Positions 45,388 through 50,571 of a stretch of DNA of 50,571 bases are shown here, in pieces. Source of the DNA: Acidiferrobacter sp. (GTDB taxonomy: Bacteria > Pseudomonadota > Gammaproteobacteria > Acidiferrobacterales > Acidiferrobacteraceae); assembly GCA_027449165.1 (NCBI GenBank), contig DAIDMD010000016.1:1-50571 (forward strand). Reading direction: 5' to 3'. The translations under genes were made by a program, and so were the position numbers. The notes beneath the pieces were generated by a model that saw nothing but the letters and a program-made list of their open reading frames with translations, had not been told where the DNA came from and searched no databases. Every line of letters starts with the position of its first letter. Position 1 is the first letter of the stretch.

Positions 45388-46314
45388 CTAGGCGCGCAAC
45401 GGCGGCGCCCCCTTCGGGCCATCGTAGTGGTAGCGGCGCAGAATCGCCTGACCCTCCGGGGCGCGCAGCCAGGCGATGAAGCGATCGGCCGCCGTCCGGT
45501 TCCTGCTGGTCTCCAGGGCCGCCGCGTAGAAGACGAGCGGCGACGGTCTGTAGACCCGGCCCTTTAGCCGCAACGACACCGCGTCGTAGGCCTTCTCATA
45601 AGCGGCATCGCCGAGATTGATGGCAGGCGGCAAGGAGAGATACGGCAGGCCCAAGGCCGCCGGCTGGGTCTTGTAGGCCGAACTCGCCTCGAGCTGCCCG
45701 CCCTGGAGGCGCGCCATCACCTCGGGCTCCGGGAAGATCTGCCGATCGTTGACGACGGGACCCAGGATCCGGCGGGCGAGGCCGGGCTGGCGATAGTAGC
45801 GCGCGGCTAGCCTCATCATGAAGACGACGTTGAGACCCTGCGGGTCCGTCAGGGGGTCGGTGCGCCCGAACCGGACACCGGGCTTCTCCAGGATCTGCCA
45901 CCACGCCCTCTGCCCGGGCCGATCCGCCCCGCGAAAGGCCCGGCTGACGGGCGTCTGCGCGCCATAGGCGATCACGAGCTCGGTACTGGCGATCGCGAAG
46001 GCCTCGCGGGCCTTTCCGGCGCCCAGCACGATGTCCATGGGGCCGCGGGTGATCGATAGGAAAACATCCGGGTGGATGATGCCGCCCACGATCATATGGG
46101 CCAGTCCCAGCGCCCCCTGCGCCCGGCCTTCGACGCGCAGGGACAACTCGCGGGCCACGGCCGGCGCCACACCGCCGTGCATGACCGCCCCCATGGAGCC
46201 CGCGTAGGCGACATGCAGGCTCGTCCTGACCCGGGCCTCGCCCGGCATGGGCGCCGCGAGGGCCCCGACGCCAAGCGCTGCCGACTGCAAGAATTCCCTT
46301 CGCGTAAGACTCAC
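45388..46314 (-). CDS. Tat-exported extracellular solute-binding protein (ModA/WtpA-like)
   Basis: 308 aa. The N-terminus MSLTRREFLQSAALGVGALAAP has the twin-arginine motif and a hydrophobic stretch, so export is by Tat. The body follows the type II periplasmic binding fold: LHVAYAGSMGAVMHGGVAPAV opens it, and LGLPYLSLPPAINLGD and AADRFIAWLRAPEGQAILRRYHY end it. The pattern is closest to molybdate/tungstate binding proteins of the WtpA/ModA group. No ABC permease or ATPase genes are adjacent, so the transporter is elsewhere or the protein has another binding role. Confidence 0.75.
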   Translation of the reverse strand: MSLTRREFLQSAALGVGALAAPMPGEARVRTSLHVAYAGSMGAVMHGGVAPAVARELSLRVEGRAQGALGLAHMIVGGIIHPDVFLSITRGPMDIVLGAGKAREAFAIASTELVIAYGAQTPVSRAFRGADRPGQRAWWQILEKPGVRFGRTDPLTDPQGLNVVFMMRLAARYYRQPGLARRILGPVVNDRQIFPEPEVMARLQGGQLEASSAYKTQPAALGLPYLSLPPAINLGDAAYEKAYDAVSLRLKGRVYRPSPLVFYAAALETSRNRTAADRFIAWLRAPEGQAILRRYHYDGPKGAPPLRA

Positions 46315-46392
46315 GACCCCTCCATCCGGATTGCCGGGCGCGGCCCCGAAACCGCGGTTCGGCCCGTCCCTCTAAGAGCGGCGCCCATCCAC

Positions 46393-47691
46393 TCAGGTTT
46401 TGGGGAGGGTCACACCCTTCTGGCCTTGATACTTTCCGCCGCGATCCTTGTAGGAGGTCTCGCAGGGCTCGTCGGCCTCGAAGAAGATCACTTGCGCCAC
46501 GCCCTCGTTCGCGTAGATCTTCGCGGGCAAAGGCGAGGTGTTCGAGAATTCGAGTGTGACATGACCCTCCCACTCCGGCTCGAAGGGCGTCACGTTGACG
46601 ATGATGCCGCAGCGCGCGTAGGTGGAATTGTGGACGATGAGTCCGTTGGCCAGGAAGTTGTGCGGTCCCGGGACCTCGATGTCGTAGACCGGGGCCTCCC
46701 CGGCCGCGCGGATGGCGCTGACCCGGTCCCATTCGGTCGAGGCTCGGGCGCTGATCCCGTCTGTGCCGTTGCCACGATGTTCCAAGGCCTCCCCGCGCAG
46801 CAACAGACGGGCGGCGCGGCCCTCTTCGACCATGCGGCAGGCATACCCGAGGCGTGTGGCCAGGTGACGGATATCGTCTAATACCGACCGCGCGGCACAT
46901 AGACCCTCGGCGGCGCGGCCGCCCCAAACCGCCTCCAGAAAGGCCGCTATGTCGGCGCGCGGGGCCCGGAACACCGCCCTCGGGATCCCGTCGATCCCAC
47001 CGCCGTCCATCTGGTCCCGAACCCAGCGCCCGAGCCGGCCGGGCGCAGACAGCGGCTCCGCCCCGAAAAACGGCGCCGAGGCGGCGGCCGCGATGCGGTC
47101 GCCGACGGCGAGATCCGAAAGGGCGGCCCATCCCTTGGGCGTGAGCAGCGGATGGTTGGCGGTCGCGGTCAGCGCAAGACCGCTTTCTGTGGTAAGCCGC
47201 CAGACCGGCTTGGTCCCGTGGGCCGCAAGCGCCGATACCCGGGCCTTACGCAAACCCCCGGGCCCTAAGGCCGCGGTGCGCCGCGCGGACGTCCAGTTCG
47301 CGATCGGCAGATAGTCGCCGGTATCGGCGTCGAGCACCCGCGTGTCCCCCGTCACGCATTTGCCGAGGCAGATCGTCAGCACGTTGCGGGGGATGCGGAA
47401 ATACTCGACCGTGCGCGCCAGCGCGAAGGAATTGGGCGGTATGATGCAGACGTCGCCCCGAAAATCGACGAAGCTGTTGGCGTCGAAGTTCTTGGGGTCG
47501 ACGATCGCGGAATTGATGTTCGTGAAGATCTTGAACTCGTTGGAGCAGCGGATATCGTAGCCGTAGCTCGACGTGCCGAAGGAGACGAGGCGCTCGCCGG
47601 CGCGCGACTTGACCTGGCCCGGCTCGAACGGCTCGATCATGCCGTGATCCCGCGCCATACGCCGGATCCACTTATCCGATTTTATGCTCAT
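46393..47691 (-). CDS. dcd: dCTP deaminase interrupted by an in-frame intein
   Basis: Deaminates dCTP to dUTP for thymidylate synthesis. The precursor is 432 aa; removal of residues 112-355 leaves 188 aa, exactly the length of this Dcd family. The N-extein ends NVLTICLGK and the C-extein begins STYARCGIIVNVTPFEPEWEGHVTLEFSN. The extein junction serine aligns with the catalytic Ser111 of E. coli Dcd (RSSLAR versus KSTYAR), and Glu of HVTLEF aligns with Glu138. So the enzyme cannot work until the intein splices. The start at 47691 is ATG. It lies 45 bp downstream of apbC. Confidence 0.95.
   Translation of the reverse strand: MSIKSDKWIRRMARDHGMIEPFEPGQVKSRAGERLVSFGTSSYGYDIRCSNEFKIFTNINSAIVDPKNFDANSFVDFRGDVCIIPPNSFALARTVEYFRIPRNVLTICLGKCVTGDTRVLDADTGDYLPIANWTSARRTAALGPGGLRKARVSALAAHGTKPVWRLTTESGLALTATANHPLLTPKGWAALSDLAVGDRIAAAASAPFFGAEPLSAPGRLGRWVRDQMDGGGIDGIPRAVFRAPRADIAAFLEAVWGGRAAEGLCAARSVLDDIRHLATRLGYACRMVEEGRAARLLLRGEALEHRGNGTDGISARASTEWDRVSAIRAAGEAPVYDIEVPGPHNFLANGLIVHNSTYARCGIIVNVTPFEPEWEGHVTLEFSNTSPLPAKIYANEGVAQVIFFEADEPCETSYKDRGGKYQGQKGVTLPKT
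46627..47358 (-). other. Intein in Dcd (244 aa) with decayed homing-endonuclease region
   Basis: Intein residues 1-244 equal precursor residues 112-355. Block A is CVTGDTRVLD (Cys1). Block B is LTTESGLALTATANHPLLT, with the T-x-x-H. Block F is PVYDIEVPGPHNFLANG. Block G is LIVHN followed by Ser+1 of the extein, so the His-Asn-Ser end is intact. All residues for class 1 splicing are present. Between blocks B and F, about residues 120-190, IPRAVFRAPRADIAAFLEAVWGG and ARSVLDDIRHLATRLGYACRM resemble the second half of a LAGLIDADG endonuclease, but the catalytic Asp positions are missing (FLEAVWGGRAA). Homing is probably dead; splicing should work. Confidence 0.93.
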
Positions 47692-47736
47692 ATGCGTCCC
47701 GGACCGCGCCGGCCTCCCCCAAGGACCCTGACGCCG

Positions 47737-48828
47737 TCAGGTATTCTGAATGACGATGTTCGGGAAACTCGCCGAGAAGTCCTTTTTCATGAGCGCAAGC
47801 CGCCCCGCGACCCGCCGCGCGATCTCGCGGTAGATCTCCGCGATCCGCCCCTCGGGGTCGGCCACGACGGTCGGCCGCCCGCCGTCGGTGTCGGCGCGGA
47901 TACGCAGGTCGAGCGGCAAGGACCCCAGGAAATCGACGTCGTACTGCTCGGCCATCTTGAGTCCGCCGCCGGCTCCGAATATATGCTCCTCGTGGCCGCA
48001 CTGGCTGCAGATGTGGGTGCTCATGTTCTCGATGATGCCGATCACCGGGATCTCGACCTTCTCGAACATCTTAAGCCCCTTGCGGGCGTCCAGCAGGGCG
48101 ATATCCTGGGGCGTCGTGACGATCACGGCGCCGGTCACCGGCACCTTCTGGGCGAGCGTCAGCTGGATGTCGCCCGTGCCCGGAGGCAGATCGACCACGA
48201 GGTAATCGAGGTCCTGCCAGTTGGTGTCGCGCAGCAGCTGCTCGAGGGCCTGGGTGACCATGGGCCCGCGCCAGATCATCGGCGTCTCTTCGTCGATCAG
48301 GTAGCCTATCGACATCGACTGGAGGTGATAGCTCGGGACCGGCTCCATGCGGCGCCCGTCCTTGGACTCGGGCTTGGCCCGCGAACCGAGCATGCGCGGC
48401 TGGCTCGGACCATAGATATCCGCGTCCAGGATGCCGACTTGCGCACCCTCGGCCGACAGGGCCAGCGCGAGATTGACGGCCGTGGTGGATTTGCCGACGC
48501 CGCCCTTGCCGGAGGCGACCGCGATGATGTTCTTGACCCCGGGGATGGGCTTGACCCCCTTCTGGACGCCGTGGGTCGCGATCCGGGAATCGACCGTCAC
48601 ATTCGCGGTCTTGACCCCCTTGACCGCCAGCACCTTGTCCCGCAGACGGCCCGCCAGCGCGTCTTTCACGCCCTTGGCCGGATAGCCCAGAACGATCTCG
48701 ACCGAAACGGCGTCGCCGTCGATCTTGATCCCCTTGACCGCCTTCGCGGTGACCAGATCCTGCTCCAAAGACGGGTCAATGACCTCTTTCAAGGCCGTTT
48801 CCACCTGAAGCTGGGAGATTTCCGCCAT
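47737..48828 (-). CDS. apbC: Iron-sulfur cluster carrier protein (ApbC/Mrp)
   Basis: P-loop ATPase that carries and delivers [4Fe-4S] clusters. 363 aa. The N-terminal DUF59 domain is residues 1-90. The Walker A is ASGKGGVGKSTTAVNLALALS near 107-127, the switch is DADIYGPSQP, and DLPPGTGD follows. The cluster-binding C-x-x-C is in MSTHICSQCGHEEHIFG near residue 275. The start ATG is at 48828. The metG-apbC-dcd order is typical of gammaproteobacteria, with metG divergent. Confidence 0.96.
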   Translation of the reverse strand: MAEISQLQVETALKEVIDPSLEQDLVTAKAVKGIKIDGDAVSVEIVLGYPAKGVKDALAGRLRDKVLAVKGVKTANVTVDSRIATHGVQKGVKPIPGVKNIIAVASGKGGVGKSTTAVNLALALSAEGAQVGILDADIYGPSQPRMLGSRAKPESKDGRRMEPVPSYHLQSMSIGYLIDEETPMIWRGPMVTQALEQLLRDTNWQDLDYLVVDLPPGTGDIQLTLAQKVPVTGAVIVTTPQDIALLDARKGLKMFEKVEIPVIGIIENMSTHICSQCGHEEHIFGAGGGLKMAEQYDVDFLGSLPLDLRIRADTDGGRPTVVADPEGRIAEIYREIARRVAGRLALMKKDFSASFPNIVIQNT

Positions 48829-49030
48829 GTCGTCCTTCTCCTCGAAAGCCCTACCGCACCACTGGGTTTAGGGTCGGCATCGTACACCTTGTCGCCCGAA
48901 ACCGAAACCGGTCCCGGGCCGCTTGCGCGCGCGGGGACGGACCGCCGGGACCGGCATCCCCGGCCGCCGCGCCCGGCCTTGGCCGCGCCCCCCCAACCTG
49001 CTACCTTTCGGCTTCCTGAGGGAAAATCGC

Positions 49031-50571
49031 ATGCCGAACGACCGCAAAATCCTGGTGACGAGCGCGTTGCCGTACGCCAACGGGCCTATCCACCTCGGCC
49101 ACCTGGTCGAATACATCCAGACCGACATCTACGTCCGCTACCAGCGGCTGCGCGGCCGCGTGTGCTATTACCTGTGCGCCGACGACACCCACGGCACGCC
49201 GATCATGCTGAAGGCGCAGGCCGAGGGCATCCCCCCGGAGCGCCTGATCAGCCGGGTCGCCCACGAACACCTGCGCGATTTTACCGACTTTGGCATCTCC
49301 TTCGACCTCTTCGGCTCGACCCACAGCGACGAGAACCGCATCCTCTCCGAGCACTTCTACACCGCCCTGAAAGACGCCGGCCATATCGCGGCGCGCACGA
49401 TCGAACAGGCCTTCGATCCGACCAAGCGGATGTTCCTTCCCGACCGGTTCATCCGCGGCGAGTGTCCGCGCTGCCACGCCCCCGACCAGTACGGGGATTC
49501 CTGCGAGGTGTGCGGCGCGACCTACACGCCCGCCGACCTCATTCATCCGGTCTCGGCCCTGAGCGGGGCCACGCCTGTCACCAAGCGCTCCGAGCATTAC
49601 TTCTTCAAGCTCGGCGACTTCGCAGATGACCTGAAGACCTTCACGAACAGCGGCGCCCTGCCCAAAGAGGCGGCCAACAAACTGGCCGAGTGGCTGACCG
49701 AGGGGCTGAGCGACTGGGACATCAGCCGCGATGCGCCCTACTTCGGATTCGAGATCCCGGGTACGCGGGACAAGTATTTCTACGTCTGGCTCGATGCGCC
49801 GGTCGGCTACATCGCGACCTTCTGGCAGCTCCGGTCCCGGCTCGAAGGCCGGAACCTCGCCATCGAAGATGTTCGGACGCAGTGGTCGCAGTACACCATC
49901 CACCACTTCATCGGCAAGGATATCCTGAACTTCCACGGCCTCTTCTGGCCGGCGATGCTGAAGGCCGCCGGCTTCGCGCGGCCCGCCGCCATCCATGTCC
50001 ACGGCTTCCTCACGATCAACGGCAAGAAGATGTCGAAGTCGCGCGGAACCTTCATTACCGCCCGCCGCTACCTCGACTGTCTGCCGGCCGAATACCTGCG
50101 CTACTACTTCGCGGCCAAATTGAACAGCGCGATCGAGGACATCGATCTCAATCTCGACGACTTCCGCGCCCGGATCAATGCCGACCTCGTCGGCAAGCTC
50201 GTCAACATCGCCAGCCGCTCGGCGCAGCTGCTCGCCAAACATCTCGACAACGCCTTAGGCGACGCCCTGCCGGACGCCGCCCTCTATGGCGAGTTCCTGA
50301 AGGCCGGCGAGACCCTGGAGGCCTGTTACGAGACCTGCGAATACAGCCGCGCGGTCAAGACCGTCATGGACCTCGCCGACCGCGCCAACCGCTACGTGGA
50401 CGAGACCCGACCCTGGGAGATCGCCCGGGCGCCGGAGCGCCGCGGCGAGCTCCAGGCGGTCTGCACCCAGGCCCTGAACCTGTTCCGCGTGCTGATCGCC
50501 TACCTAAAACCCATCCTTCCGCAAACGGCGGCCAAGGTCGAGGCCTGGCTCGGGGGGCCCGAACTCAACTT
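49031..50571 (+). CDS. metG: Methionyl-tRNA synthetase, N-terminal part (truncated by window end)
   Basis: The first 513 codons are present; the gene continues past 50571. HIGH-type motif: [25 protein letters not shown] near residue 12. Zinc knuckle: [18 protein letters not shown] near 147-164. KMSKS loop: [19 protein letters not shown] near 333. An anticodon-binding helical region follows. It charges both initiator and elongator tRNA-Met. Start: ATG at 49031 with GAGGGAAA. Whether the C-terminal dimerisation domain is present cannot be seen. Confidence 0.97.
   Translation, partial: MPNDRKILVTSALPYANGPIHLGHLVEYIQTDIYVRYQRLRGRVCYYLCADDTHGTPIMLKAQAEGIPPERLISRVAHEHLRDFTDFGISFDLFGSTHSDENRILSEHFYTALKDAGHIAARTIEQAFDPTKRMFLPDRFIRGECPRCHAPDQYGDSCEVCGATYTPADLIHPVSALSGATPVTKRSEHYFFKLGDFADDLKTFTNSGALPKEAANKLAEWLTEGLSDWDISRDAPYFGFEIPGTRDKYFYVWLDAPVGYIATFWQLRSRLEGRNLAIEDVRTQWSQYTIHHFIGKDILNFHGLFWPAMLKAAGFARPAAIHVHGFLTINGKKMSKSRGTFITARRYLDCLPAEYLRYYFAAKLNSAIEDIDLNLDDFRARINADLVGKLVNIASRSAQLLAKHLDNALGDALPDAALYGEFLKAGETLEACYETCEYSRAVKTVMDLADRANRYVDETRPWEIARAPERRGELQAVCTQALNLFRVLIAYLKPILPQTAAKVEAWLGGPELN

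Noticed and set aside
46393-47691. dcd as a frameshifted or chimeric assembly error
   Set aside because: The frame is continuous, the insert has all intein end motifs, and the flanks rejoin to an exact 188-aa Dcd, so an intein explains it better.
47644-49629. A 661-codon plus-strand frame
   Set aside because: It overlaps apbC antisense and metG out of frame; composition is R/H/D-rich and no motif is seen.

Overview
The window is GC-rich (codons mostly end in G or C) and reads as chromosome of a gammaproteobacterium. The evidence is the gene content and order: metG-apbC-dcd, rpmB-rpmG-radC-coaBC-dut-algC, xseB-ispA-dxs, hda, pgsA/purMN, and EF-P with both beta-lysylation enzymes EpmA and EpmB. 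A persulfide-dioxygenase-like operon and two DsrE-like proteins suggest sulfur metabolism. A sulfur-oxidising lineage such as Acidiferrobacter or its relatives is plausible, but that is inference.

Layout. 1-1900 is the only clearly mobile or decayed stretch: one end of an IS66-family element, a small heat-shock protein gene with a sigma-32-like promoter, and a 5'-truncated Fic gene. 1927-7559 holds ppa and a MscS channel (minus), then xseB-ispA-dxs and folE2 (plus). 7600-10951 is a marR-emrA-usp-emrB efflux operon. 11074-15083 carries a glutamine amidotransferase, a ROK sugar kinase, proS and a lytic transglycosylase. 15177-19162 holds acyP, a NicO-like membrane protein and the epmB / efp-epmA cluster. 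19198-22784 has an old-yellow-enzyme gene and a sulfur operon (MBL-fold dioxygenase, ArsR, MFS) with a visible promoter and operator. 22902-32866 mixes envelope, signalling and housekeeping genes: DUF481, a response regulator with a degenerate GGDEF domain, ACP, NifU-like, Kdo hydroxylase, Tpm, an inositol-phosphatase-like protein, aspA, wrbA, hda and pgsA. 32996-38966 has purMN, an ECF sigma/anti-sigma/beta-propeller operon, a Nudix gene and a fatty acid desaturase. 39042-45352 has an HNH nuclease, rpmBG, radC, coaBC, dut, algC and a secreted DUF302/DsrE pair. 45388-50571 has a Tat-exported binding protein, dcd, apbC and the start of metG.

Two things stand out. First, dcd (dCTP deaminase) is interrupted by an in-frame 244-residue intein. 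It sits exactly before the serine that aligns with catalytic Ser111 of E. coli Dcd, and its homing-endonuclease region is decayed. Second, an ECF sigma factor is encoded with an anti-sigma factor whose periplasmic part is a DsrE-like (sulfur-relay type) domain, preceded by a candidate autoregulatory promoter. A second, secreted DsrE-like protein lies 9 kb away.

Several genes have a good -10 box 6-8 nt before the start codon and no Shine-Dalgarno, which suggests leaderless mRNAs. No rRNA, tRNA or CRISPR array was recognised.
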